From contig JAQXJI010000029.1 in the NCBI GenBank assembly GCA_029008615.1, positions 1-34,287 on the forward strand: 34,287 nucleotides of DNA, read 5' to 3'. The DNA comes from Elusimicrobiota bacterium. Lineage in GTDB: Bacteria > Elusimicrobiota > Elusimicrobia > Elusimicrobiales > Elusimicrobiaceae. Of the stretch, positions 5,785 through 14,449 are shown piece by piece. The notes under the pieces were generated by a model that had not been told where the DNA came from, searched no databases, and saw nothing but the letters and a program-made list of their open reading frames with translations. Position numbers and translations under genes: made by a program. Numbering within the stretch: the first letter of the stretch is position 1; each line of letters opens with the position of its first letter.

Positions 5785-8055
5785 GTGGCTTACAGGACTA
5801 TTCACAAAAAATCTAAAAATAAAAAACCCGCCCGCAAACAAGCCGATGGACTGGGACTGTTGGCGGTGTGGGTTTTTTCTTTGGCTTTTTGTATGTGGCT
5901 TACGTGGGTTCTGTGGATAGGCGGGCAAAACGGCGCGGCGGGCAAAGCCGTGCACGATTCTCTGTTAAACGGTTTCGGCCAAGCCGCAATGCTTCTGCCG
6001 CTTTTTTTGATGTACTGGCTGGCAAGAACGATAAAAAGCAAAAAGATGTCGGTGTTTACGTCGTTGGCGGGTTTCCTTTTCGCTATGGGCGGGCTTTGCA
6101 GCGTAATGCACTTTTTGGGAAGTCTTTTTGAAAAAAGTTCCGTTTCCGGCGGTGCTTTCGGCAAAACCGTCTTTACTTCAATAGCATCAATAGCGGGCGG
6201 GGCGGGCGCGCTGATAGCGGCATTGGCTTTTATCTTTATAGGCCTGCATATTCTTTTTGCGATACCTTGGCTGGCCACTTTAAGAAAAACCAAAGAACTT
6301 TTAACAGAGGATTTTAATTCTTGGATGCAGGCGCGCGCGGAATTTAAGGAAAAGGTTGAGCAAGCCAAAGAAGAAGAAAAACAAAATCAGCCAAGACGCG
6401 CCGCGGAAGAAGAAAATCACGAAAACGTCCAAGAAGAAAAACCGAAACTCCCCCCTAAAATAAGCCGCCCTGTGGCGGAAATGGTAAAAATGCCGCCTAG
6501 GGAAAACAAACCCTTGCCGCATATTTCTGACGGCGAACATAAAGAAAAGAAGCCCGCCGGGGAATTTATTTTGCCGCCGCTTGACTTGCTTAAGGAACCG
6601 GCTTCAACAAATATAATCGGCCCTACGGACGAGGAAATCGCCGCTGCAACAAAAAGGCTTGAAGACACTCTTAAAAGTTTCGACATCGCCGCTTCCGTAA
6701 CCGGCGTAGCCCCCGGCCCTGTGGTAACCAGATATGAAATCAAACCCGAACCGGGCGTAAAAATAAGCTCGATAGTATCAATTTCCAACGATATCGCCTT
6801 GGCTATGAAAGCCCGCGGGATACGCGTGGAAGCCCCCATTCCCGGTAAAGACGCCATAGGCTTTGAAATCCCCAACGATAAGCCGGTAATGGTAACTATG
6901 CGTGAGATTCTGCAAGACGCAAGTTTTGTAAACTCTAAATATAAAACCGCCGTTGCGCTTGGCCGTTACGCCGACGGTTTGCCTGCCACTTCGGTATTGG
7001 AAAAAATGCCGCACCTCTTAATAGCCGGCGCAACAAACAGCGGCAAAAGCATTTGCGTACATTCCATAATAATTTCTCTGCTTTACAGGGCCAAACCAGA
7101 CGAAATAAAATTCCTTTTGGTTGACCCGAAACGCGTTGAACTTACTTTGTATGAAGGTATCCCGCACCTTTACGACCCTAAAACCGACTGCGAGGACGTC
7201 AGCGTCGTCAAAGACGCCAACGGTGCCGTAAAATCATTGCAGGCCCTTGTAAAGGTTATGGAAAAACGTATGAAGATTTTTGAGTTGGCGAAAGTAAAAA
7301 ATATAGAAGGCTATAACGCCTGGGCCGAAAAAAATAAGGAAGAAAAAGCTTTCTACATCGTTGTAATCATAGACGAAATGGCCGACCTTATGCTGCAAAC
7401 CAAAGCCGCGATAGAAGATTCCGTACAAAGGCTTACGCAAATGGGGAGAGCATTGGGCATACATCTTATTTTGTGTACGCAAAGGCCTTCGACAAACGTC
7501 ATTACCGGCGTAATTAAGGCGAATTTGCCCTCCAGAATAGCTTTACAGGTAACTTCAAAAATAGATTCCCGTGTAGTGCTTGACGCAAACGGCGCGGACG
7601 CTTTGCTCGGCAAGGGCGATATGCTTTATTTGGGCATTTCCGACCCTAAACCCAATCGCATACAAGGCTGTTATATTTCTGAAGAAGAAATCACCAAAGT
7701 GGCTGACTTTTTAAGAGCGCAGGGCGGCCCTGACTATCCAGTTCAGGTTCAGCCGGAACAAAACGCGCCCGGCGGAAGACCCGGCGAAGGATTGGGGACG
7801 TCCCCCGAAGAACTTTTATCCGCGCTTAATCTTATAAAAACCAGACGCAGAGTGTCCCAAGATTTGCTTAAAGCCAATTTCGGCTCAAGTGCGCGCGCGA
7901 CTAATATATTAAGCGTGCTTGAAATGAAAGGCTTTATAACAAAGCCCGAAGGCTCAAACCGTTGGGAAATTCACTTTGACGCCATTGACGCGCAGATTGA
8001 AGAATTGCAAAAAATGCAGTCGGGGCAAACTCAATACGATACGGTGTACAAATGA
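5785..8055 (+). CDS. ftsK: DNA translocase FtsK
   Basis: FtsK is a septum-anchored hexameric ATPase that pumps DNA during division and helps resolve chromosome dimers. The GTG start at 5785 has AAGGGG upstream. The 756-residue protein has four membrane segments in the first about 165 residues, a charged Lys/Glu/Pro linker (about 185-270) that is short for the family, and the alpha/beta motor with Walker A GATNSGKS (415-422) and Walker B VVIIDEMADLM (Asp530, Glu531). The CTQRPSTNVITGVIKANLPSRIALQV stretch follows. A gamma winged-helix domain (about 675-735, RRRVSQDLLKANFGSSARATNIL) would read the orienting DNA motifs. It overlaps lolA by 4 bp. Confidence 0.97.
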   Translation: MAYRTIHKKSKNKKPARKQADGLGLLAVWVFSLAFCMWLTWVLWIGGQNGAAGKAVHDSLLNGFGQAAMLLPLFLMYWLARTIKSKKMSVFTSLAGFLFAMGGLCSVMHFLGSLFEKSSVSGGAFGKTVFTSIASIAGGAGALIAALAFIFIGLHILFAIPWLATLRKTKELLTEDFNSWMQARAEFKEKVEQAKEEEKQNQPRRAAEEENHENVQEEKPKLPPKISRPVAEMVKMPPRENKPLPHISDGEHKEKKPAGEFILPPLDLLKEPASTNIIGPTDEEIAAATKRLEDTLKSFDIAASVTGVAPGPVVTRYEIKPEPGVKISSIVSISNDIALAMKARGIRVEAPIPGKDAIGFEIPNDKPVMVTMREILQDASFVNSKYKTAVALGRYADGLPATSVLEKMPHLLIAGATNSGKSICVHSIIISLLYRAKPDEIKFLLVDPKRVELTLYEGIPHLYDPKTDCEDVSVVKDANGAVKSLQALVKVMEKRMKIFELAKVKNIEGYNAWAEKNKEEKAFYIVVIIDEMADLMLQTKAAIEDSVQRLTQMGRALGIHLILCTQRPSTNVITGVIKANLPSRIALQVTSKIDSRVVLDANGADALLGKGDMLYLGISDPKPNRIQGCYISEEEITKVADFLRAQGGPDYPVQVQPEQNAPGGRPGEGLGTSPEELLSALNLIKTRRRVSQDLLKANFGSSARATNILSVLEMKGFITKPEGSNRWEIHFDAIDAQIEELQKMQSGQTQYDTVYK

Positions 8056-8735
8056 AATTAAATATCGCGTTTATGATTTTATTATTTTCTTCCGCCGCAT
8101 TATTTGCGCAGGAAGTTCCCTTGCCCGCAAAGCCAAAACAAAAAACAAAAGCGGCAGATACCGTCGGCACAAAAAATCCCGAAGCCACAAAGATAACCGC
8201 AAATCAGGCTCTTGACGGGCTTATCTCTTGGGATAAAAAACTTAAAACTTTGCAGGCGGATTTTACGCAGACGACCGATTTTGAGGGTACGCCGATATCT
8301 TCCTCCGAAGGCAGAATATATAAACAAGATAATAATATCCGCTTGGATACTTTTGAAGAAGGCCTCTTGGCGCAGAGCGCGGTTACGGATAAGAAAAGGA
8401 TAAAAATCAAAGACGGGCAGGGCGCTTTAATAACAACTATGGCTTGGGACGACTGGCAGGAAGGCCAGACCAACAAAGCTTTGTTTGACTTCGGCAATTA
8501 CGGCAAAGTCGTAAAAGAACACAAACTTAAAAGTTTTGCCTGCGACGGACAATTTTACAAGTTGGTTTTAGTTCCTTTAAAAGAAGGGCCGGAAAGCTAT
8601 GAGCTTTCTTTCAAATTGAATACCGAAGATTTTTTTATAGAAGAAATATCGCTTGAGAACCAAGGGGTAAGAACTAAAACGACGCTCAAAAACGTCAAGA
8701 AAAATATAAAATTTAAAGAGAGCATATTAAAATGA
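8052..8735 (+). CDS. lolA: Outer-membrane lipoprotein carrier protein LolA
   Basis: LolA takes lipoproteins from the LolCDE transporter and carries them through the periplasm to the outer membrane. The 227-residue protein has a signal peptide (MKLNIAFMILLFSSAALFAQ), a Lys/Pro-rich spacer to about residue 45, and then the LolA fold: KLKTLQADFTQTT, SSEGRIYKQDNNIRLDTFEEG and the later SFKLNTEDFFIEEISLENQG with strongly charged ends. It overlaps ftsK and pgsA by 4 bp each (ATGA), so translation is coupled. The ftsK-lolA order is seen in many diderms. It supports the presence of an outer membrane. LolB is not seen. Confidence 0.88.
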   Translation: MKLNIAFMILLFSSAALFAQEVPLPAKPKQKTKAADTVGTKNPEATKITANQALDGLISWDKKLKTLQADFTQTTDFEGTPISSSEGRIYKQDNNIRLDTFEEGLLAQSAVTDKKRIKIKDGQGALITTMAWDDWQEGQTNKALFDFGNYGKVVKEHKLKSFACDGQFYKLVLVPLKEGPESYELSFKLNTEDFFIEEISLENQGVRTKTTLKNVKKNIKFKESILK

Positions 8736-9361
8736 AACTTAAAATGACGCTTGCCAATAAAATAACTTTGATAAGGGCCGCTATGGCCATAGTGATGTTT
8801 TTGCTTATGGTAGCGGAAAATAAATGGGCGGTTATAGCCTCGTCCCTGCTGTTCGGCGTGGCCGCCAGCACCGATTGGATTGACGGACGTATCGCCAGAA
8901 GCACAAACACCGCAACACCTTTTGGGGCGATTGTGGATCCTTTCGTAGATAAAGTATTGGTAGGGGCGGCGTTTTTCGCTTTTACGGAGCTTTCCATAAT
9001 AGATGTGCCGGTATGGGCCGTATTTATAATAATTTTAAGGGAACTTATGGTTTCCACCTTAAGAGTGCTGGCCGCTTTGGATAATTACGTAATGGCCGCC
9101 GAACGCTGGGGCAAATTTAAAACCACCGTTCAGCTTATAGCTTTAGGGCTTATATTCTTTATCGTAGACGTAAAATTCTTAATTCCGATAACGGGCGGTT
9201 GTTTAAAAACGGTTTTGACCTTCTTGGATAATCTGCTCGGCTGCCTGCCTTACAGCATAACAGTAATAACCGCGGTGGTAACGGCTTTAAGCGGAGTTTC
9301 TTATCTGAAAAACAACTGGAATATGCTTAAAAAATCTTGGAGCCTGCCCGTAAATGACTAA
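8732..9361 (+). CDS. pgsA: CDP-diacylglycerol-glycerol-3-phosphate 3-phosphatidyltransferase
   Basis: This inner-membrane enzyme makes phosphatidylglycerol phosphate from CDP-diacylglycerol and glycerol-3-phosphate. The complete CDP-alcohol phosphatidyltransferase signature is present: Asp48, Asp51-Gly52, Ala55-Arg56, Gly65, Asp69 and Asp73 (STDWIDGRIAR and PFGAIVDPFVDK), with exact family spacing. Several hydrophobic segments give the usual multi-pass protein, and 209 residues is slightly long. The next gene, overlapping by 8 bp, encodes the phosphatase for the following step, which fixes the PgsA assignment over other members of the family. Confidence 0.95.
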   Translation: MKLKMTLANKITLIRAAMAIVMFLLMVAENKWAVIASSLLFGVAASTDWIDGRIARSTNTATPFGAIVDPFVDKVLVGAAFFAFTELSIIDVPVWAVFIIILRELMVSTLRVLAALDNYVMAAERWGKFKTTVQLIALGLIFFIVDVKFLIPITGGCLKTVLTFLDNLLGCLPYSITVITAVVTALSGVSYLKNNWNMLKKSWSLPVND

Positions 9362-9875
9362 TTTTTGGTTAAAATTCTTCGCCACGGGCGCATTTATCAG
9401 CTATATACCCACGGCAATTTTAAGAAATAAAAAGAACAGCGGCGCAGGCCTTTTGGGCACTTTTGAAGCTTTTGTTCTTTTCCTGTTTTTTATGCCGGGC
9501 GACAGCCTTTATCAGGCGATGACGACTTTGGGCGTAATACTGATTGCGGTTTACGTTTCGGACAAAGTAAAATTCAAAGACGATAAAAAGGACAACCCCA
9601 AAATCGTCATTGACGAAATAGCCGGTTATTTTACGGCGATGTTCTTTCTGCCGCACGATTTTTTGGTTATGATTTTGGCTTTTGTGCTTTTCAGAGTGTT
9701 TGACACCACAAAACTGGCCTTTATAAAAAAGGCGGAAAACTTCGGGCAGAACCTTCCGGAAAAGACAAAAAGCAAGTTTTACGTAAACGGTGCGGCCGTC
9801 GTTTTGGACGACGTACTGGCGGGCGTTATATCAAATTTGATAATATGGTTTTTAATATATCTTAAGTTAATATAA
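9354..9875 (+). CDS. pgpA: Phosphatidylglycerophosphatase A
   Basis: PgpA removes the phosphate from phosphatidylglycerol phosphate, the product of the preceding PgsA, to give phosphatidylglycerol. The 173-residue protein has the family blocks GAGLLGTFEAF, NPKIVIDEIAGYFTAMF, AFVLFRVFDTTKLAFI and GAAVVLDDVLAGVISNL, with the acidic residues thought to hold the metal. Three or four membrane segments are visible. Its start lies inside the end of pgsA, so the two are translationally coupled. Confidence 0.95.
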   Translation: MTNFWLKFFATGAFISYIPTAILRNKKNSGAGLLGTFEAFVLFLFFMPGDSLYQAMTTLGVILIAVYVSDKVKFKDDKKDNPKIVIDEIAGYFTAMFFLPHDFLVMILAFVLFRVFDTTKLAFIKKAENFGQNLPEKTKSKFYVNGAAVVLDDVLAGVISNLIIWFLIYLKLI

Positions 9876-9888
9876 AGAGGTTTACTTT

Positions 9889-10593
9889 ATGGAATTTTCA
9901 AGTATGGGAAGTATGAAAGAACTTATAAGAGCCGGCGGACCGGTGCTGTTTCTTTTGATTGGGCTGTCAATTTATTCTATATCTATAATGATAGACAGGT
10001 TTTTTAAGTACAGAAGCAATATCAATAAGTCAAGAAGACTTATGGAATACGTGCGCTACCAGCTGCCGGCAAGGAACTTCAACAAAATTACCGATGCCTG
10101 CCGCAAAAACGGTTATTCAAATACCGCGGCGGCTAAACTGGTGCTTAATTTGATTAAATCAGACAAAACCGACATCGCCGATTTAAACGATTTGGCCGAT
10201 TCCATAATAAATTGGGAAACGGCCCAGCTTTCACGCAAACTCTCGGTGTTGGCCACCTTGGCGAGCACAACTCCGTTTATAGGGCTTTTCGGCACGGTAT
10301 TGGGGGTTATGAGGGCATTTTCCGATTTATCTTCCATAAGCGGCGCTTCCGCAGGGCCTTCAGTAGTGGCAAAAGGTATAGCCGAAGCTTTGGTCAATAC
10401 GGCGGCGGGCCTTTTTGTAGCCGTTCCGGCCTTAATCGCATACAACTATTTTTTAAGCAAAGTAAATTTCTTTGCTCAGAATATGCAGTATTTGGCGCAG
10501 GAAATCATCTCCGCCAAGCTTTATAAAGAACCGCAGCGCCCGGAAAATACTTTCGCCGCGGTGGAAGATCTTATTTCGGCGGGCAAATTATGA
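9889..10593 (+). CDS. tolQ: TolQ-type proton channel protein (MotA/TolQ/ExbB family)
   Basis: This inner-membrane stator protein forms a proton channel with TolR and energises TolA to pull on the outer membrane at the septum. The 234-residue protein has three membrane segments (about 17-38, 117-140 and 163-188), a cytoplasmic domain between the first two, and the family motifs TTPFIGLFGTVLGVMRAF and GIAEALVNTAAGLFVAVPALIAYNYF. It overlaps the tolR-like gene by 4 bp. TolQ is preferred over ExbB because of the long TolA-like third gene and the division/envelope setting, though no tolB or pal is present here. Confidence 0.9.
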   Translation: MEFSSMGSMKELIRAGGPVLFLLIGLSIYSISIMIDRFFKYRSNINKSRRLMEYVRYQLPARNFNKITDACRKNGYSNTAAAKLVLNLIKSDKTDIADLNDLADSIINWETAQLSRKLSVLATLASTTPFIGLFGTVLGVMRAFSDLSSISGASAGPSVVAKGIAEALVNTAAGLFVAVPALIAYNYFLSKVNFFAQNMQYLAQEIISAKLYKEPQRPENTFAAVEDLISAGKL

Positions 10594-10997
10594 AAAACCG
10601 TATGCAGACGCGCGGCATAATGGGCGAAATCAATATGGTGCCTTTCATAGACATCACTTTGATTTTGCTGATAATTTTTATGGTGATGACGCCTTTTATA
10701 GTGCAGTCGCAAATCAGTGTAGATTTACCTTCTTCCACAGCCGTCAACACCATTACCGAAGATAATGTAATACGCGTGGAAATAACAAAAAAAGGGCAAA
10801 TAAAAGTTATGGATAAGGAAATACCATTATCCGGCTTACAGGAAGAACTTACCCTTCTTTTGGGCCGCGCGCACGAAAAAACTATCTTGGTTCAAGCCGA
10901 TAAGGAAGTGCCCGTACAGCAAGTGGTAACCGTGTTCGATACTGCAAAAAAGCTGGGCGCTGCAAAGCTCGGCATAGGCGTAGTCGAAACCAGATAA
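10590..10997 (+). CDS. tolR: TolR/ExbD-type protein
   Basis: The partner of TolQ: a short N-terminal tail, one membrane helix (NMVPFIDITLILLIIFMVMTPF) with Asp21 as the proton-carrying residue, and a periplasmic domain (DLPSSTA...ILVQADKEVPVQQVVTVFDTAKKLG). The 135 residues are typical. It starts inside the tolQ stop (ATGA). Sequence alone does not separate TolR from ExbD; context favours TolR. Confidence 0.9.
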   Translation: MKNRMQTRGIMGEINMVPFIDITLILLIIFMVMTPFIVQSQISVDLPSSTAVNTITEDNVIRVEITKKGQIKVMDKEIPLSGLQEELTLLLGRAHEKTILVQADKEVPVQQVVTVFDTAKKLGAAKLGIGVVETR

Positions 10998-11023
10998 AAA
11001 ACTTATTAAGGTTTTAATTTTTT

Positions 11024-11833
11024 ATGAATTTATCATTAGTATATTCAGCCGCTTTGCACTTTTTACTATTCCTGGCGATGTTCGCTATGATGCAAAGCGG
11101 TGCGCCCGCAAAAAAAGTTAAAGCCGTTTATACAATAGATTTTATAGGTTCGGCTTCCCAACCTTTAAGATACGGAGCGCAGGAAGAAAAACCCGCCCCC
11201 GCGCCGGCCGCCGAGCAAAAAAACGAAGCTGCAATAAAAGCCCCCCCGGCCCCGCAGGCTCCCTCGGAAATAAAAGAACCCAAAAAAGAAGAACCTAAAA
11301 AAACGACTAAAAAGGAATATAATTCCAAAGAGCAAATTTCAAAAAAACCGAAAAAAAACAATAAAACAACCGCTAAAAAAGAAGAGCCCAAACCACAGCC
11401 CAAGGCTGAAGAGGAAAAGAAGGTTACGCTTTCCAAACCAAGCATTTTGGGCGAAGTGGAATCCACCAATATAGATCCGGCCTCTTTGCATAACCTTACG
11501 TCCGGCGGCGGGGAAGACGGCCCCAAAGCCGTAAGGGCAAGCTTTACAAATTTCCCTTACCCGTGGTATATAACGCAAGTAAGGAACTCCCTTTGGGAAC
11601 AATGGCAAAAACGTATGCCCAAAAAGAGCGCGGGGCTTTCCACTTTGGTATCTTTCAATATTGATAAGTACGGTGCGGTTTACAGCGTACAGATAGAAAA
11701 AAGTTCCGGCAATGATTCTTATGACTACGCGGCCACTTCCGCCGCGGAAAATTCGGCGCCTTATCCGCCGCTGCCGAAGGACTTTCCCAAAAATTTGCTT
11801 ACGGTTACCGTAGAATTTAAAAATGAGGAGTAA
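11024..11833 (+). CDS. tolA: TolA/TonB-like energy-transducing protein
   Basis: This 269-residue protein has the layout of a TolA/TonB bridge: a short N-terminal membrane anchor (LVYSAALHFLLFLAMFAMM, residues 5-23), a long Lys/Glu/Pro/Ala-rich periplasm-spanning stretch (about 45-145), and a C-terminal TonB_C-like domain (about 180-269, WYITQVRNSLWEQWQKRM then TLVSFNIDKYGAVYSVQIEKSSGN). It couples the TolQ-TolR motor to outer-membrane or periplasmic partners. It follows tolR by 26 bases. Whether it works as TolA (Pal system) or TonB (receptors) is not decided by sequence. Confidence 0.82.
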   Translation: MNLSLVYSAALHFLLFLAMFAMMQSGAPAKKVKAVYTIDFIGSASQPLRYGAQEEKPAPAPAAEQKNEAAIKAPPAPQAPSEIKEPKKEEPKKTTKKEYNSKEQISKKPKKNNKTTAKKEEPKPQPKAEEEKKVTLSKPSILGEVESTNIDPASLHNLTSGGGEDGPKAVRASFTNFPYPWYITQVRNSLWEQWQKRMPKKSAGLSTLVSFNIDKYGAVYSVQIEKSSGNDSYDYAATSAAENSAPYPPLPKDFPKNLLTVTVEFKNEE

Positions 11834-11836
11834 TTT

Positions 11837-12277
11837 ATGTTAATGATATGGCGTTTTATTTTGCTTGTACTTATTTTCCTGGGCGCTATGGTTTGTTTCC
11901 CGGATTATCCCAACACCACCCCGATAACGATATTTATTATGTTTATAATATCTTTCATATCGGTACTTGTTCTGACTTTTGTATTTTCGCTTTTGTTCTT
12001 GGGACGTTCCCACGTTTTCAACTGTCTGTTTGATTTGATTATCATCTTGGTTGTGGGCTATTTTCTTTTAAATATAATGCCGCAAACTGACGGAGTTTCC
12101 CCTTACGATAAAATAATGAACGGCAAATATCCCGATAAGCAACAAGTGGAACGCGGACTAAAAAAACTTGATTTTACTTCCAACGGAATTAAAGAAGACG
12201 TTAAAAAAACCAAGGAAGATCTTGACCGCGGCATAGGTGAGATACAAAAAGTAATCAGCAAAGAGGTACAAAACTAA
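11837..12277 (+). CDS. Small membrane protein of unknown function with C-terminal coiled-coil-like tail
   Basis: I do not recognise this 146-residue protein. It has three closely spaced hydrophobic segments (about 4-22, 29-52 and 60-79) followed by a soluble charged tail of about 65 residues (QQVERGLKKLDFTSNGIKEDVKKTKEDLDRGIGEIQKVI) that looks like an amphipathic or coiled-coil helix. It starts 3 bases after the tolA-like gene and shares one base with the next gene (TAATG), so it is firmly in the operon and may serve the Tol machine or division. Confidence 0.8.
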   Translation: MLMIWRFILLVLIFLGAMVCFPDYPNTTPITIFIMFIISFISVLVLTFVFSLLFLGRSHVFNCLFDLIIILVVGYFLLNIMPQTDGVSPYDKIMNGKYPDKQQVERGLKKLDFTSNGIKEDVKKTKEDLDRGIGEIQKVISKEVQN

Positions 12278-13230
12278 TGAAAACAGCGGTAATAACCGGC
12301 GGGAAAGGATTTGTAGGCGGAAGGCTGTCCGCCCTCTTGCTTAAAGAGGGATACCGCGTTAAACTATTAACGAGGGGCCGCGGCGGCAAAACCGACAATC
12401 CGATGCTTGAAAGCGTCGGCGTTGATTATAATGACGTCAACGACTTGAAAGCCGCTCTTAAAGGCGCAGACTGCGTGTTTCACTTGGCGGCGGCGATATT
12501 CGCTTTTAACAAAGAAGAATTTTATAAAGCGAATGTCGAAGTAACAAAAAATATATGCGCGGCCGCAGCGCAAACGCCCGGGATAGAAAGTTTTGTTTAT
12601 TTATCCAGCCAAGCGGCAGCGGGGCCGAGTGAGTATAAAAACAACCCTATTGACGAACGCGCGACGCCCGCGCCCGTTTCCGACTACGGGGAAACAAAAC
12701 TTGAAGCGGAAAAGTATGTAATGCAATTACCGCAAACCATACGCAAAACCGTTTTAAGAGCCCCGGTTGTATACGGCAAAAACGATTCGGGCGTATCAAA
12801 AATAGCGGCCTGGGTGGCAAGAGGAATAATGGTAAACACATCCTCTTCCGAAATGTTCTTTAATTTCATTTACGTGGAAGATTTAGTGTCAGCTTTATAT
12901 AAAGCTTCCCTGCTGCAAGAAGCCGACGGGCAGGTTTTCTTCGTCTGCGAACCCGCCGGATACAGCTGGAAATACTTTATAAATTCTATGGCCGACGCTA
13001 TGGGCAAACCGCGGCCCCTTATGTTTAATATGCCGTATTTTCTCTTGGAGGCGGCGGCCTTTGTCTATGAAAGCGCGGCCCGTGTCTTTTCCATAACTCC
13101 GGCTTTGAATTATGACAAAATAAAAGAAGCCGCCATAAAAGGACATTGGGTCTGCAGCTCTCAGAAATGGGTTTCCCTGACGGGTCAGCAATTTACCCCT
13201 CTTGCGGAAGGCCTTAAAAAGAGTTTTTAA
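12277..13230 (+). CDS. NAD(P)-dependent epimerase/dehydratase (extended SDR family)
   Basis: This 317-residue protein is an extended short-chain dehydrogenase/reductase. The N-terminal TGGKGFVGG (about 7-15) is the nucleotide-binding Rossmann motif, CVFHLAA follows, SSQAAAG carries the active-site Ser region, and DYGETKLEAEKY contains the catalytic Tyr-x-x-x-Lys. Such enzymes act on nucleotide sugars, sterol- or flavonoid-like substrates; the real substrate is not clear. It starts on the stop of the previous gene and its stop overlaps the next start (TAATG both times), so it belongs to the envelope operon and may act on a cell-surface precursor. Confidence 0.88.
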   Translation: MKTAVITGGKGFVGGRLSALLLKEGYRVKLLTRGRGGKTDNPMLESVGVDYNDVNDLKAALKGADCVFHLAAAIFAFNKEEFYKANVEVTKNICAAAAQTPGIESFVYLSSQAAAGPSEYKNNPIDERATPAPVSDYGETKLEAEKYVMQLPQTIRKTVLRAPVVYGKNDSGVSKIAAWVARGIMVNTSSSEMFFNFIYVEDLVSALYKASLLQEADGQVFFVCEPAGYSWKYFINSMADAMGKPRPLMFNMPYFLLEAAAFVYESAARVFSITPALNYDKIKEAAIKGHWVCSSQKWVSLTGQQFTPLAEGLKKSF

Positions 13231-14102
13231 TGACAAACAAAACAAAATATGCAGGGGCGGACGTTTTCTTTTCCGCGAAATATATTTTCGCACAGATAAT
13301 AACTTTGATTATTTTCTTGCTCGGATTCAAATGGACGCTTTTCGGCCTTTACTGGATACCGCCTCTTCTGAACCCGGTGCTTTACGTTTGCGTAGTTTTG
13401 TTTTGGCTGTATTATAATTTTTTATGGATAAGAACGGCCCTTTATCTGCCGAGCACCTACCTGGCGGTAAAAAGCCTATACAACGATTTAGGCGTAGAAT
13501 TAAGCGTTTTCAAGTGTTTTTACATAGCTTTGTGCAAATTAAACCGCGCAAGAAAAGCGGAAGTCAAAATGCGCAGAGAAACCAAATTTATCCGTATGGC
13601 CGCGCTTAGCTTCGTCAAAGCGGGGATACTTGCAAATATGCGCCGCCCGGAAGCGAAAGAACTTTCAAAAGCCGTTTTCATACATACAAAAAAACAGGTT
13701 ATAGATATTTTTAAATTCGTTTTACCGTACTTCGCGCCGACTTTCGCCATACTGCTGATTTTGACGCCGCTGACGGTGTTTTTATCCTCGCATAATTACA
13801 GATATCTTATAGAGCATTTTACCGGCGCGCCGGTAATGATTTCTTTTTGGATTTATATAATAATACTTCCTTTTAAACTTATTTGGGTGTTTATGACGCT
13901 TTCCTCCCTTGCGTCAAATATAATTTCCCCCCTGTTGGTTTTGCCTTTAAACAAGCTTTTCGCCACATACGTTAAGGAAAACGACACCCAAATTAACTTG
14001 GATAAAAAACATTCTCTTCCCTTTGAAGGTTTTGCGGCTTTATTTATGATTTTAACGGCTTTGATGTTTTATATTTCTATTTTGTTAAATATTTTGTTAT
14101 AA
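13230..14102 (+). CDS. Multi-pass membrane protein of unknown function
   Basis: I do not recognise this 290-residue protein. Hydrophobic segments lie at about 17-38, 43-70, 160-185, 200-240 and 270-290, with a basic cytoplasmic-looking stretch (about 100-155, KLNRARKAEVKMRRETKF) in the middle. It is the last gene of the operon and starts on the stop of the epimerase gene. No clear terminator lies between it and the tRNA-Ser gene 50 bases on. Confidence 0.8.
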   Translation: MTNKTKYAGADVFFSAKYIFAQIITLIIFLLGFKWTLFGLYWIPPLLNPVLYVCVVLFWLYYNFLWIRTALYLPSTYLAVKSLYNDLGVELSVFKCFYIALCKLNRARKAEVKMRRETKFIRMAALSFVKAGILANMRRPEAKELSKAVFIHTKKQVIDIFKFVLPYFAPTFAILLILTPLTVFLSSHNYRYLIEHFTGAPVMISFWIYIIILPFKLIWVFMTLSSLASNIISPLLVLPLNKLFATYVKENDTQINLDKKHSLPFEGFAALFMILTALMFYISILLNILL

Positions 14103-14152
14103 TTAATATACACGTTGGGAATTGCAGCTTATACTGCGATTTCAAAATAAAT

Positions 14153-14246
14153 GGAGAGGTGGCCGAGAGGCTGAAGGCAACGGTTTGCTAAACCGTCATA
14201 CGGGGGATTTCCCGTATCGAGGGTTCGAATCCCTCCCTCTCCGCCA
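14153..14246 (+). tRNA. tRNA-Ser (anticodon GCU)
   Basis: Acceptor GGAGAGG (14153-14159) pairs with CCTCTCC (14236-14242), with discriminator G and an encoded CCA (14244-14246). The anticodon loop is TTGCTAA (anticodon GCT, reads AGC/AGU). A long variable arm (CATACGGGGGATTTCCCGTATC region) is the mark of tRNA-Ser, and GGTTCGAATCC is the T arm. All elements are intact. Confidence 0.97.
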
Positions 14247-14256
14247 GTTTTATTAC

Positions 14257-14360
14257 TAAAAAGTCCTACTTCTTTGTTGTTTGCTCAGTCGGATACCTCC
14301 GCCTTCGGCGCGTTTACTCGGTATTCCTTCCTCGCAAACGCCTTGAATTAGGACTTTTTA
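14257..14360 (+). repeat. Nested palindromic element directly after tRNA-Ser
   Basis: The outer arms TAAAAAGTCCTA (14257-14268) and TAGGACTTTTTA (14349-14360) are a perfect 12-bp inverted repeat. Inside it GTTTGC (14279-14284) pairs with GCAAAC (14334-14339), GGATACC with GGTATtCC (one extra base), and CGCC-TTC-GGCG forms the tip. The whole 104 bases thus folds into one long interrupted hairpin ending in a T-run. It can terminate the tRNA transcript, but it is much larger than a normal terminator and may be a mobile or dispersed palindromic repeat. Confidence 0.7.
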
Positions 14361-14449
14361 TTTTGAAAACTCCTGAGATTTAGTTCGGGGTATTTTGATT
14401 TATTAGGGAAACACCGCGAAATTAACACCTTACGGGGAAACAACAATAA

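Noticed and set aside
5802-6875. Long minus-strand ORFs over ftsK (up to 188 codons)
   Set aside because: Shadow frames produced by codon bias; the ftsK product is conserved throughout.
9889-11833. ExbB-ExbD-TonB instead of TolQ-TolR-TolA
   Set aside because: Not excluded by sequence, but the long charged TolA-like linker and the division/envelope operon favour Tol; no TonB-dependent receptor is nearby.
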